A program made the position numbers and the translations under genes. The notes under the pieces were generated by a model. It made no database searches, was not told the origin of the DNA, and saw only the letters and a list, made by a program, of their open reading frames with translations. 64,000 nucleotides of DNA. Source: Neonectria sp. B-13. Lineage: Eukaryota > Ascomycota > Sordariomycetes > Hypocreales > Nectriaceae. Below are positions 1 through 12,789 of the stretch, one piece after another; positions within the stretch are counted from its first letter, which is position 1; each line of letters opens with the position of its first letter. The DNA lies in contig NOKP01000019.1 in the NCBI GenBank assembly GCA_002682825.1, forward strand, positions 496,001 through 560,000, in the 5' to 3' direction.

Positions 1-511
1 ACTTAACTATAGGCTAGAAGATACTATTCTTATTTATTATAATTCTCTTAATATTAAAGTTAAAACTTATTTTAACTTTAAATATAACTTATTTAAATCA
101 AATGGATTAATACCTATTAAAATAACTTAAGTTAAAGTAAAAGATTTTATATTTAGATTTTAGGAATCTAATAAGCTAAAAGAGAAGATATTTAATAAAA
201 GGTTTCTTATTAAGCTAGTATACTTTCCTTTATACTAAACTAGCTTTATTTTTAATTAATTCTATAGTTAAGTTTATATTTATAATACTTTTATTAATAA
301 ATAAAAGAACTAACTATAATAAATTATAATAGCCTTTTATAAGATATTTATAAATATTAGCCTTTTTTCCTATTTTAGTATTTTAAATATACTAATTTCT
401 AATTAACTTAAGAACTAAGAATATAATTATCTATTTATATATATAATAGCTTAGACTTTATAAGAACTTATTAGATTAAACTTAATTTAATTTAAAAACC
501 TTATTACTTTA

Positions 512-1564
512 TTTAGATATAATAGTCCTTAGTAGCATACACCTAGAGAAAAGGCTAAAGGTTAAACAGTATAAAAGAAAACAGAAAAAACAATAGTATA
601 ATAGGCTTAATACCTAAGCCTAAGGCAATAATGACTTAAGGAGATAAAAGTTTCTACTATAAAGTTAAGGTGTAAGTTTTACTGCCCCAATCAGCTGGAA
701 AAGCTAGATCTTAGAAAAGCTAGATCTTAGAAAAGCTAGATCTTGGAAAAGCTAGATCTTAGAAAAGCTAGACCTTAGAAAAGGCTAAAACCCCTTGGGA
801 TAAAAGCCCAGTCTGCAAGGCTCTATGCTTTCTAGGTTACCTCTTTGCATTCCATCCAACCTTCTAAATAATACAATAATTATACTACTGATTGCATAAG
901 ATGACTATTATCTAAATTGCACTATAGCCTAGTAAGCCCTTACTAAGCTATACATATAGGCTTTCATATGACCTATATATTGAATTGAAAGAATATCTAA
1001 GCCTTATTTCTATACTATAAATTATAGCTTAAAAGTCTAGCCTAGGGTATATAAAATAGCCTATGATCAATTGCTTTAGACCTAAGAAATTAGTCTAATT
1101 AGTAGTCTTTAGCTATAATATTCTACTATAAGATAGAATCTAGCTTAATATAGTAATAGCCTAGTGGATTACAATAGAATAGCTCTTTCTAGAGAGGCTA
1201 GCTCTAAAGCTAGAAAGGAATAGTAATATTACTACTATAGAGAAGGAGTTCCTCAAGAAGCTATACAACCCTATCTCTGCCCTATGGATCATGCAGTTGA
1301 TAGATAACATTGTTCTAACCAACCTATAGCTGAAGGAGTAATGCATTAGAAACCAAGGGAATCTGGTTATCTCTAACATCAGCCATGAAGCATAGAGGGA
1401 TTTGGCGGAGGGAGTTCTGGGAAGCTGGAGGGGGCAAAAGTCAATAATTAGGTTCAAAATCCAAAGATCTATCCCCCTGTTAAGCTTAAGCAAAGGAAAC
1501 ATATGATTCAGTGCAATTGCAGATAGGCAGAAACAGTAGTCTAAATAGTAGTTTCAATAGTGAA
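512..1564 (+). repeat. 1.07-kb repeat, copy 1
   Basis: The copy starts with the shared 5' end TTTAGATATAATAGTCC and runs to the shared 3' end near CAATAGTGAA. It keeps more GC than the other copies, so it may be the least mutated. A 16-bp tandem array lies at 698-777. No clear target duplication flanks it, so one side may be rearranged. The 113-codon open stretch on the minus strand inside it has no family resemblance and lies within the repeat, so I do not call it a gene. Confidence 0.8.
698..777 (+). repeat. 16-bp tandem array in repeat copy 1
   Basis: Five consecutive copies of the 16-mer GAAAAGCTAGATCTTA, with single C/T or A/G differences in two of them, followed by a diverged sixth start. 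The same array occurs in other copies of the repeat with 3 to 7 units: about 2790-2869 (5), 4184-4295 (7), 5193-5256 (4), 5965-6012 (3) and 8261-8356 (6). Confidence 0.9.
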
Positions 1565-2004
1565 AAGGATTAATATATTTAGAAAGATTATTATAATAAC
1601 TATAAAAATAGACTATTTAAATTAGATAATTTATTTAATTTATATTTTATACTTTTATTTCTATACAATTTATAAATATTATATTTAAGAGAAAGAATAA
1701 CTCTTTTAATTAGTAAGAATTCTATAAATAATAAACTTAATTATATTATTCTAATAAAAAGAAAAAGAAAAAAGAAAAGAAAAAGAATATCTTATTTAAT
1801 ACTTATAAGAATAATCTATTAATAACTAAGCTGATTAAATAAATATATAAGATTACTATTAGTTTTATTATATAATAGTTATATACTTAGAACCCTTTAT
1901 ATAATTAAAGGGTTATTAGTTTAAACTTAGCTAGAATTAACTTTTCTATTTATAGAAAGAAACCTTTCTCTTTAAGTTAATAAGAACTAGTTTAAATAGA
2001 TATA

Positions 2005-3066
2005 TACTACTATCTTTTACTATTAAAACTACTATTTAAACTACTGTTTCTACTTATCTATAATTGCACTGAATTATATGTTTCCTTTACTTAAGCTTAA
2101 TAGGGGGATAGATCTTTGGATTTTGAACCTAATTATTGACCTTTGCCCCCTCTAGCTTCCTAGAACTCCCTCCGCCAAATCCCTCTATACAGCTTTATAG
2201 CTAATTAGTAGGATTCTCTTACTTTCTAATGCATTACTCCTTTGGTTGTAGGTTAGTTAGTATAGTATTACTTATTAGTTATATAACCTATAAGATATAG
2301 TCATTATACTTTAGACTATTAATAAACCTTTTCTCTATATTAGTAGTATTATTATTCCTTTCTAGCTTTAAAGTTAGCCCCTTTAGAAAGACCTATTCTA
2401 TTATAATCTATTGGGCTATTACTCTATTAGGCTAGATTCTATCTTATAGTAGGATATAATAACTAAAAACTACTAATTAAACTAATTCCTTAGCCTTAGA
2501 ATATTAATTAGTTTTAATCTTTTTTATATCTTATAGATTAGACTTTTAAACTATAATTTATAGCTTAGAAATAAGACTTAGATCTACTTAAAATAGGCTA
2601 TATAGATTATATAAGAGCCTATAAGTATAGCTTAGTAAGGGCTTACTAGGCTATAGTATAATTTAAAAGGTTATTATATATAATTAGTTATATAATTATT
2701 ATATTAGGTAGAAGGTTAAATAGAATATAAAGAGTCTAGAAAGTATAAAGATTAGTTAGGCTTTTATTCTAAGGGATTTTAGCCTTTTCTAAGATTTAGC
2801 TTTTTAAGATCTAGCTTTTCTAAGATCTAGCTTTTCTAAGATCTAGCTTTTTTAAGATTTAGCTTTTCTAGTTAATTAGAATAGTAAAACTTATATTTTA
2901 ACTTTATAGTAGAAACTTTTATTTTCTTAAGTTATTATTACCTTAGGCTTAAGTATTAAGCCTATTATACTATTATTTTTTCTATTTTCTTTTATACTAT
3001 TTAACTTTTAGCTCTTTCTCTAAGTATATACTACTAAGAACTATTATATCTAAATACTATTATCTT
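2005..3066 (-). repeat. 1.07-kb repeat, copy 2, with 12-bp duplications
   Basis: This inverted copy occupies 2017-3054. It is flanked by TACTACTATCTT at 2005-2016 and TACTATTATCTT at 3055-3066, a 12-bp target duplication with a single C/T difference. The next inverted copy begins immediately after the right duplication, so this copy appears to have inserted exactly at the end of copy 3. Confidence 0.85.
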
Positions 3067-3403
3067 TACTATTAAAACTACTATTTAAACTATTATTTTT
3101 ACTTATTTATAATTATATTAAATTATATATTTCCTTTACTTAAGCTTAATAAAAGGATAAATCTTTAAATTTTAAATCTAATTATTAACTTTTATGCTTT
3201 CTAGCTTTTAACTTCTTTTACTAAATCTCTTTATACTTTATAACTAATATTAAAGATAACTATAAGATTCTCTTAGTTTTTAATATATTATTCCTTTAAT
3301 TATAAGTTAATTAGACTAATATTATTTATTAATTATATAATCTATAAAATATAAATAGAATTATATAGCTTCTTAAAGAATTCTTTCTTTATAATAGTAA
3401 TAT
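3067..3403 (-). repeat. 1.07-kb repeat, copy 3 (partial)
   Basis: The 3' third of the repeat in inverted orientation, starting TACTATTAAAAC and cut at about 3403 by copy 4. A further fragment of the 5' part of the repeat at about 4482-4650 may be the other side of this copy with roughly 0.5 kb missing between them, or a separate copy. Confidence 0.7.
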
Positions 3404-4481
3404 TTACTTTTAAAACTACTATTTAGACTACTATTTCTACTTATCTATAATTATACTAAATTATATATTTCTTTTACTTAAGCTTAATAGAAGAATAAAT
3501 CTTTAGATTTTAAATCTAATTATTAACTTTTACTCTCTTTATAGAACTCTCTTTATTAAATCCCTTTATACTTTATTACTAATATTAAAGATAATTAGAT
3601 TCTTTTAGTTTCTAATATATTACTCCTTTAGCTATAGACTAATTAGAATAATATTATCTATTAATTATATAATCTATAAGATATAAATAGAGTTATATAG
3701 CTTCTTAAGGAATTCCTTTTCTATAGTAATAATATTATTATTCCTTTCTAGCTTTAGAGTTAGTCTTTTTAAAAAGAGCTATTCTATTATAATTTACTAA
3801 GCTATTACTATATTAAGTTATATTTCCTCTTATAGTAGGATATTATAGCTAAAGACTATTAATTAGATTAATTCCTTAGGTTTAAACTAATTGATTATAT
3901 ACTATTTTATATACTTTAGACTAGACTTTTAAGTTATAATTTATAGTATAGAAATAAAGCTTAAATATTCTTTTAATTTACTATATAGATTATATAAAAG
4001 CTTATATATATAGTTTAATAAGAGCTTATTAGATTATAATATAATTTAAATAGTAATTATCTTATATAATTAATAGTATAATTATTATATTATATAAAGG
4101 ATTAAATAGAATATAAAAAAGTAATCTAGAAAGTATAAAGCCTTATAGATTAGACTTTTATCTTAAAAGGTTTTAACCTTTTTTAAGATCTAGCTTTTTT
4201 AAGGTTTAACCTTTCTAAGACTTAGCTTTTTTAAGATTTAACTTTTCTAAGATTTAGCTTTTCTAAGATTTAGCTTTTCTAAGATCTAGCTTTTTTAGCT
4301 AATTAGAGTAATATAACTTATACTTTAACTTTATAGTAAAAACCTTTATCTTCTTAAGTTATTATTACTTTAAGCTTAAGTATTAAGCCTATTATATTAT
4401 TATTCTTTTTATTTTCTTTTATATTATTTAATCTTTAGCTTTTTCTCTAAGTATATACTACTAAAGACTATTATATCTAAA
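3404..4481 (-). repeat. 1.07-kb repeat, copy 4
   Basis: Full-length inverted copy, heavily C-to-T mutated, with a seven-unit 16-bp array at about 4184-4295, the longest array in the window. I could not find a matching 12-bp duplication at its flanks. Confidence 0.75.
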
Positions 4482-5006
4482 TAATAAAACTTATACTTTA
4501 ACTTTATAATAGAAACTTTTATCTTTTTAAGTTATTATTACTTTAAGCTTAAGTATTAAGCTTATTATATTATTATTCTTTCTATTTTCTTTATACTATT
4601 TAATCCTTAGTTCTTTCTCTAAGTATATATTATTAAGAACTATTATATTTAAATATTCTAATATAATTAATAAAACTTATAAGATTATATAATTTTAGTT
4701 TTCTTTTAATTATTTTAAAAAAGCTATTTAGAGTTTAAAAAGTTTAAAAGAATATCTTTATTAATTATAATAGTTTATAATAATAATATAAGATTTCTTA
4801 ATAATAATAAGTCTTTTTCTATTTTAATATAAATATAAATAAAAGTTTACTTTTTCCTTTAGTATTAATTATAATAATTAATATATATTAATTATAATAT
4901 AACTTTAAGTAGATTTATTTTATTATTATAAAGTTAAATCTTTTTATATTAGCTTTTTTTAAACTATAATATATAATAAAGATTTTATTAAGTATATTAA
5001 ACATTA

Positions 5007-7191
5007 TTTAAATATAATAATCCTTAATAGTATATACTTAGAAAAAAAGCTAAAGATTAAATAGTATAAAAGATAATAGAAAGAATAATAGTATAATAAG
5101 CTTAATAACTAAGCCTAAAGTAATAATCACTTAAAAAGATAAAAGTTTCTATTATAAAGTTAAAGTATAAGTTTTACTATTTTAATCAATTAGAAAAGCT
5201 AGATCTTAGAAAAGCTAGATCTTAGAAAAGCTAGACCTTAGAAAAGCTAAATCTTAGAAAAGGCTAAAACCCCTTAGAATAAAAGCCTAGCCTATAAGAT
5301 AATAATCTTTATACTTTTTAAGCTTTTTATATTCTATTTAATCTTTTATATAATATAAAGATTATATAATCAATTATATAAAATAACTACCTCCTTCTGA
5401 ATTATACTATAGCTTAGTAAGCTCTTACTAAGCTATACTTATAGGCTCTTATATAATCTATATAGTCTATTTTAAGTAGATTTAAGTTTTATTTCTAAGT
5501 TATAAGTTATAATTCAAAAGTTTAATCTATAAGATATAAAAGAGATTAAAACTAATTAATACTCTAAAGCTAAAGAATTAATCTAATTAATAGTTTTTAA
5601 TTATTATATTTTACTATAAGATAGAATTTAATCTAATAAAGTAATAGTCTAATAAATTATAATAGAATAAATCTTTCTAGAAAGACTAGCTTTAAAGCTA
5701 GAAAGAAATAATAATACTATTAATATAGAAAAAGGTTTATTAATAGTCTAAAATATAATAACTATATCTTATAGATTATTTAGATATAATAGTCCTTAGT
5801 AGTATATACCTAAAGAAAAAACTAAAGATTAAATAGTATAAAAGAAAATAGAAAAAATAATAGTATAATAGGCTTAATACTTAAGCCTAAAGTAATAATA
5901 ACTCAAAGAAATAAAAGTTTCTACTATAAAGTTAAGGTATAAGTTTTACTGCTCTAATCAGCTAGAAAAGCTAGATCTTAAAAAAGCTAAATCTTAGAAA
6001 AGCTAAACCTTAGAAAAGGCTAAAACCTCTTAGGATAAAAGCCTAGCTTATAAGATAATCTTTATACTTTTTAAGTTATCTTTTTATATTTTATTCAACC
6101 TTCTAAATAATATAATAATTATACTACTAATTGTATAAGATAACTATTATTCAAATTATACTATAGCCTAATAAGCCTTTATTAAGCTATATATATAAGC
6201 TCTTATATAATCTATATATTAAATTAAAAGAATATTTAAGTCTTATCTTTATACTATAAATTATAGCTTAAAAGTCTAATCTAAGGTATATAAAATAACT
6301 TATAATTAATTACTTTAGACCTAAGAAATTAATCTAATTAATAGTTTTTAACTATAATATCCTATTATAAAATAGAATCTAGCTTAATATAGTAATAGCC
6401 TAATAGATTATAATAGAATAGCTCTTTCTAAAGAGGTTAGCTTTAAAGCTAGAAAGGAATAGTAATATTACTACTATAGAGAAGAAGTTCCTTAAGAAGC
6501 TATATAGCCTTATCTATACCCTATAGATTATACAGTTAATAGATAATATTATTCTAACTAACCTATAGCTAAAGGAATAATGCATTAGAAACCAAAGGAA
6601 TCCTATAGTTATTTCTAATATTAGCTATAAAGTATAGAGGGATTTAGCAGAGGGAGTTCTAAGAAGCCTAATGGCTGTTCCTAGTGTTAGTGGACTGATG
6701 GTAGCTATTATAGAGGGGGCAAAAGTCAATAATTAGGTTCAAAATCCAAAGATCTATCCCCCTGTTAAGCTCAAGCAAAGGAAACACATGACTGTTTAGT
6801 GCAATCATAGATAAGCAGAAACAGTAGTTCAAACAGTAGTTTTAACAGTAATCTTATAGGTTATATAGCTAATAAGTAATATTATACTAATTAACCTATA
6901 ACTAAAGGAGTAATAATTGCATTAGAAAGTAAGAGAATCCTATAATTATCTCTAATATTAGCTATAAAGCTATATAGAGGGATTTAGTAGAGGGAGTTCT
7001 AGGAAGCCTAATGGTTGTTCTTAGTATTAGTAGACTAATAGTGGCTATTATAGAGAGGGCAAAAGTTAATAATTAGGTTTAAAATCCAAAGATTTATCCC
7101 TCTATTAAGCTTAAGTAAAGGAAATATATAACTATTTAGTGCAATTATAGATAAGTAGAAATAGTAGTTTAAATAGTAGTTTTAATAGTAA
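5007..7191 (+). repeat. 1.07-kb repeat, copy 5, split by copy 6
   Basis: The 5' part (5007-5778) and 3' part (6864-7191) belong to one copy, interrupted by a nested copy at 5779-6851. Its outer flanks are TATTAAACATTA (4995-5006) and TGTTAAACTTTA (7192-7203), 10 of 12 identical, which fits a 12-bp target duplication that has since mutated. A four-unit 16-bp array is at 5193-5256. Confidence 0.8.
5767..6863 (+). repeat. 1.07-kb repeat, copy 6, nested, with 12-bp duplications
   Basis: The copy spans 5779-6851 (1073 bp) and is inserted in copy 5. It is flanked by TCTTATAGATTA (5767-5778) and TCTTATAGGTTA (6852-6863), differing by one A/G. The uninterrupted target can be read in copy 7, which shows the site before insertion and confirms both ends of the element. 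Confidence 0.9.
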
Positions 7192-8062
7192 TGTTAAACT
7201 TTATATATATATTAAGATTTATTATTACCTTAAAAGTATTTTAATTATATATCTTAATAATAACTAATCTATTTAGTTTAATTTAAATTTAAAATTTTTA
7301 AAATTTATTAAGTTAATAATATTTATTAATTTCTTTTTCTTAATTATTTAATTTCTTATAATTAATTATTAATCTTTAATAGTTAGTTATAACTCTTAAT
7401 AAAATATTTTTTATTTTTATAATTATAATAAGTAATAAATATTCTTTTTTTAGTTTTTTAAGTTCTTTCTCTTTAAGGTTTATCTAATAGATCTACTAGA
7501 AACTGTAGCTTCTTAATTTTATCCTTAGCTATAGTTTCTACTTTAGCCTTATTCTTACTCTTATTCTTAATATAAAAAAGAATTATTAATATTACTTTTA
7601 ATTATCTTAAATAGTAATTTAAAATATAAGATTTTTATCTTTCTTTTTATTCTTCTTATTAAATCTTAATATTAGATTATAAAAAAGACTATCTTATTAT
7701 AGATCTTTAATAATTTATTATATAATATTATAAAATTATAAAAGGATTATTAGAGTTTTAAGAAAAAAATAAAAGCTTTCTAAGACTTCTTTTACTTAAT
7801 GAAATATTTCTTAAATTAAATAAAATAAATATAAAAGTTTTATAATAATTATATTTCTTTTTAATAAATCTTTATTAATTAGATTATTAAGTATAATTAT
7901 ATATTAATTATATCTTTAATAAGATTTAATATTTAATTCTTAAAAGTTTTTTAATTATTTTATATAGCTTTTTATATATTTTATTCTTATTTATTAAAGT
8001 ATTATTATTATCTTATTTAATTCTTAGTATTTATTTTATTAAGTATAAATAAAATCTTCTTA

Positions 8063-9152
8063 TAATTATATTTATTTAAATATAATAGTCCTTAGTAGTA
8101 TACACCTAGAGAAAGGGCTAAAGGTTAAATAGTATAAAAGAAAATAGAAAAAACAATAGTATAATAGGCTTAATACCTAAGCCTAAGGCAATAATAACTT
8201 AAGAAAATAAAAGTTTCTACTATAAAGTTAAGGTATAAGTTTTATTGCCTTAATCAGCTGGAAAAGCTAGATCTTAGAAAAGCTAGATCTTAGAAAAGCT
8301 AGATCTTAGAAAAGCTGGATCTTGGAAAAGCTAGACCTTAGAAAAGCTAGATCTTAGAAAAGGCTAAAACCCCTTAGGATAAAAGCCCAGCCTCTGCACT
8401 TTCTAGGCCCTTTGCATTCCATTCAACCTTCTATATAATACAAAGATCATACAATCAATCATATAAAATAACCTTCTAAATCACACTATAGCCTAGTGAG
8501 CCCTTACTAAGCTATACCTATAGGCTCTTATATAATCTATATAGCCTATTTTAAGTGGATTTAAGCCTTATTTCTAAGCTATAAATTATAGTTTAAAAGT
8601 CTAACCTATAAGATATAAAAGAGATTAAAACTAATTAATGCCCTAAGGCTAAGAAATTAGTCTAGTTAGTAATCTTTAATTATTATATCTTATTATAAGA
8701 TAGAATCTAGCCTAATAGAGTAATAGCTTAGTAGATTATAATAGAATAGATCTTTCTAGAGAGGCTAGCTTTAAAGCTAGAAAGGAATAGTAATACTACT
8801 AATATAGAAAAAAGGTTCATTAATAGTCTAAAGTATAATAACTATATCTTATAGGTTATATAGCTAATAAGCAATACTATAACAATTAACCTATAACTAA
8901 AGGAGTAATAATTGCATTAGAAAGCAAGAGAATCCTACTATAGTTATATCTAACATTGGCTATAAAGCTATGTGGAGGGATTTGGCAGAGGGAGTTCTAT
9001 GGAGGGGGCAAAAATCAATAATTAGGTTCAAAATCCAAAGATCTATCCCCCTATTAAGCTCAAGCAAAGGAAACATATGACTGTTTAGTGCAATTATAGA
9101 TAAGTAGAAACAGTAGTCTAAACAGTAGTTTTAATAGTAATAATTATATTTA
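8063..9152 (+). repeat. 1.07-kb repeat, copy 7, perfect 12-bp duplications
   Basis: The copy spans 8075-9140 (1066 bp) and is flanked by a perfect 12-bp direct repeat, TAATTATATTTA, at 8063-8074 and 9141-9152. It has a six-unit 16-bp array at 8261-8356. The ends, TTTARATATAATAGTCC and ACAGTAGTTTTAAYAGTAA, carry no TG...CA LTR signature and no evident terminal inverted repeat. The 3' end holds short repeats of AACAGTAGT. Confidence 0.9.
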
Positions 9153-9989
9153 TATTTTTACTTTATACTTTTAAATGTATAAATTAAATTATTTAATAAA
9201 TTATTCTTTTTATATAAGATTATATAAACTTTAAGTATAAGAATATTTTTAATTTTACTATTATCTTTATTATTAAAGTTATTTTATAATATTTTAGAAT
9301 TTTATTAGTATTTCTTAGGTTTATAATAAAGTCCTTTTTTTATTATTCTTTTATAAGCTTTACTTTTTAGTCTTATAATTCCTTTAATCTTTTAAATTAA
9401 ATAATTTAAGTTTTATTAATAGTTTCTTATTACTTTAAGGTTTTATCTAAGTTACTTAAGAATATTATTTTAGATTCTTTTACTTTAATATCTTTAAAAG
9501 TATAAGAAATTCCTTTAATAATTATATCTAAGGATATAGCTATTTTCTAGAATTATAAGAACTTTATAAGTACTATCTTTCCTTAGATAACTAATAGAAA
9601 AGCTTTAAAATTTTAATAGGAGTATTTCTAGGATATATAATTAAGTAAGATAAATAGATTAAAAGTAAAAATAGTATTCTTATTAATATATAAGCTAAAG
9701 CTTACTTTTTAATTCTAAAGAGAGATAAGTATTTAAGTAAGAAGATATAATTATAATATATAAGCTATATAACTAATGTACTAAAGGCTAGTACTATAAC
9801 AATTTATACTTATTATAATATATTAGAATTTACTAAGTTAATTACTTAAGAAACTATTCTAATTATAATATTACTCTTGTTTTCCTAATATAACATTTAA
9901 AACTTAAACTATTATTATTTATTTACCTTAATCATTAAAGATATATCTATAGTCGCCAGAGATGCATTATAACGGATCTTCAAGCATTA

Positions 9990-11656
9990 AAGCCATTATC
10001 CCTGTCCTTACGAACCAAGCGTGAGCTTCCCACAACAGCGTCCCTCCCTCTACGAAAAAGACAATTCCAAAGTCCCCGTCCGATGCCTGAGGCAACGAAC
10101 TCTCAGTAGCAATGCTCTGCAACATAATTTAGATGCAGAAGCGCGTGAGAGTCTGTACATGGGCTCTGTGCTACAGTCCAAGGTCCCTATTCGCCAATCA
10201 ACGCGACCATAGGCAAGAGGAGTTGACGTGACGGGATCACCCACACGGCGCAGTGCTCGGAAGATGCGTGCAATAATGCGATCTAGCTCTGGAGGAGAGA
10301 GTTCGCTCGTCCAATCATACGCTAATTCCCAAGAAATTGACATGAACGAACCAAATCCAGACTGCCACGCGGCACCTCGTCCTTCCAAAGCCGGAGCCAA
10401 ATCCGCCAGCATCCCGTCTGATGCACCTACAAGCAACTTGAGCAAGGCTCTCGCTAGCGACGAGAGACTCTTCCATCAGTCTGCCAGCGCCACCAGCTCT
10501 AAAACCTCCATATCGAACCAGTCATGAACCAAGAGATCCACAAGTCCCGTCAAGAGGCTAATAACACTGCAAGACGTGGGCGGCGGCATATTCTACGAAG
10601 ATCTCAAATGCAACCAGATGCACCTCGGCAGCGGAGGCTAGGAGCTGTTCGAAAACTTGAATGATGTCGCGGACAAGGTGGGCATTTTGCCGGCAACTAT
10701 CCGCCACGAGATCTCGACTGCGGAACCTTCGATACGGATACGAGGTTTCCAGTTGGACACGGAACAAGGCCGGAATAGAAATCGGGGCGATTTGCTACAC
10801 GATTTATCACAAACCACGCAAATCAACCGATTATCGCGGCGGTGTGAGCGAGATCTCGAGGGCGAAGTTGAGTGGAACAATGCGGTGCACTCGACTGTCC
10901 TGCGACTCGCCCTTTAGTGCCGAGGATGAGGAAGTTGGTGTGAGATACATGTTAGTTCAACCTTTCTCTCTGCTGACATTGCAGTTTTCTCTCATACACC
11001 ACGCTGACATTGCTTCATAAAACAGCACGAACGCTAAGATCGATTCTCGATATGCCCCGCAGCTCGCTTTCGGCCTGACAGCCTCATCAAAGATGATAGA
11101 CTATGCATTCTTTATTGGTCATTGACAAGACTTAACCTTGGATGATGGTGTCGCCCCCTGTGGGCCTTAAAGTACACTATGTCGTAACATCTCTAACTTG
11201 ATCACGAACTCAAGCGACTCTCTCAACCACATTCCTTACACAGCGCTTCGTCACCGCCCCATCAGCATCAGCATAGAGACCAAGACCATTAGCTGGACTG
11301 AAGAAGAGGCTCGTGTGCAGCTAGGTGTTTGGGTCGCCTCACAAATCAATCGAATTAGACACCTCGGACTCGAATACGACACCGACTTAGATGACATCTT
11401 ACAGCAGATGGTGTTTCCACTCCTTCATGTCAACTCATCATAGTGGAGTGTGCTTTTTGCGCGGCCCTTCCTTCGGCCGGGGCAGGTCAGAACACAGGAC
11501 ATCAGGATTGTGATATACCGAGGGGTCAATCTGGGCGATACCTCGTCTTTGGTTGGGACATATCAGCTGCTCCACGGACTTCGAATATTACGGAACTGGG
11601 CTGATGAAATATTCAGAAGATGGTGGGAGGATGTTGTTGAAGCTTTGCCTGCCTGA
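9990..11656 (+). pseudogene. PDDEXK_12-type nuclease-like protein, decayed
   Basis: Frame 1 carries a Ser/Pro-rich, basic N-terminal part (about 10021-10527), then a segment reading KRLITLQDVGG...VGILPATIRHEI and EVEWNNAVHSTVLRLAL (10550-10914). Frame 2 continues with SRYAPQLAFGLTASSKMIDY (from about 11047), RPISISIETK, ARVQLGVWVASQ and a C-terminal GDTSSLVGTYQLLHGL (to 11656). This order matches the fungal PD-(D/E)XK nuclease-like family (PDDEXK_12), including its ISIETK block. In-frame stops near 10212, 10527, 10641, 11122 and 11441 and a frame change near 10914 show it is broken; an intron may lie at about 10939-11022. The family's role is not established; domesticated or transposon-linked nucleases have been suggested. 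Confidence 0.65.
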
Positions 11657-12780
11657 TCGGAGTTAATTAACAATTACCCTTTTTTACAACTACACCCAGC
11701 ACCGAGAAAGAAGGAAAAGGACAGTTAGTTCATTCTCTAATAATATAAATTGAATTATCATTTGGGTCATGATCCCCGAATTAGTTCTAGCTATCCCCCT
11801 GTTCTATAATGATCACTGTCCAGTTCTTAGCCTCGTCCAAAGGAGGTCCGCCATGTCCTTCTGGCCCTGGATATGTGTCACGATGGGACGCTGTAAGGAT
11901 GATGTAGCACTCAACATTCCTCACTTTGGTACTCCCATACGAGGGGCCGCCCACCGGGATACGAGTCAGAGGGGGTGAAAAGGAGCACTGAGGAGTCTGT
12001 CACAATCAAGCAATGGTATCCTGTGTTATTTGATACAATTGGTCTTACTGTTTCAAGCGTCAGCGGAGTTATTGTTGACCCAGACAAAGGGTATTGTTTA
12101 TCTCCTTTGTACCTACATACTATGCTGATATAAGATGCCATGTGACGCTCTGGTTCACAGGTTTGTGTTTGTCACTAAGCACGTTGCCGGCTGTGGCCCC
12201 TTCCGCAGCATTGCCGGTTTCTTTTCAAATAGAGAGGAGACGGCATGCTTTTCTTGTCACCCTGAGCCTGTGCATAACCTTTCATAAAGTTCAATCTCTT
12301 TTATGAAATACAACAGCTTTAGGTTGCCATTTTCAGTCAGTGTAGTGTTGCTGCTATTTCCTGTTACAGGAAAGCCAGTGCTACTTTAAGAATGCTGTTA
12401 TCGCGGGCCTCCCTACAGCTTAGTCAAGCCACATGAAGTACTGCCCAGGTCACCCACACTGGGTGCCTCAGTCGACTTGAGCAAGCATTTCAAACGACAT
12501 CACATCTCTAACTTTCGGGGCGATGACGAGTTGTTCTCTCATTTATGCAACTTCACTTTGGATCACAAATTGCACTTCCAGAACCATGACAAGACGATAC
12601 ATAGAACTATATCAAGAGGAGGGTAGGTTGGGGTACACAAAATTTCTGTCCTTGGGTATCACCGCGTGATCTGGTCCTCGGGTACAATAACTCAAACGGT
12701 GTCAGGGATCATTACCTCAGTCGTGTTTTCACAGTCGACACGGTGGCTGTTGTGCTCAAGACAAATCGCAAGGAGCTTTG
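11657..12780. other. No gene recognised
   Basis: About 1.1 kb of ordinary composition. Only short open stretches occur on both strands, without recognisable motifs. It may be the mutated flank of the neighbouring relics. Confidence 0.5.
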
Positions 12781-12789
12781 ATGCCAGTG

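Larger units (their letters stand above)
1..9950. other. AT-rich, RIP-like repeat block
   Basis: This block is strongly AT-rich and holds no convincing gene. Copies of the same repeat inside it differ almost only by C/T and G/A changes, with TA dinucleotides in great excess, which is the footprint expected from repeat-induced point mutation in ascomycetes. Stretches outside the recognised repeat copies (about 1-511, 1565-2004, 4650-5006, 7204-8062 and 9153-9950) look like equally mutated transposon remains, but I cannot identify them. Composition changes abruptly at about 9950, where ordinary GC content and a decayed gene begin. Confidence 0.9.

Noticed and set aside
698..777. CRISPR-like direct repeats
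   Set aside because: The 16-bp units are contiguous without spacers and recur within a transposon-like repeat in a fungal genome.
1161..1502. 113-codon minus-strand reading frame
   Set aside because: It lies inside a repeat copy, is broken in all other copies and has no recognisable motif.
512..1564. Solo LTR of a large retrotransposon
   Set aside because: The ends do not follow TG...CA and the sister copies have 12-bp, not 4-6-bp, target duplications.
10050..10445. 131-codon minus-strand frame beginning with an alternative start
   Set aside because: It overlaps the plus-strand PDDEXK_12-like relic, whose motifs are specific; the minus frame has none and no ATG start.
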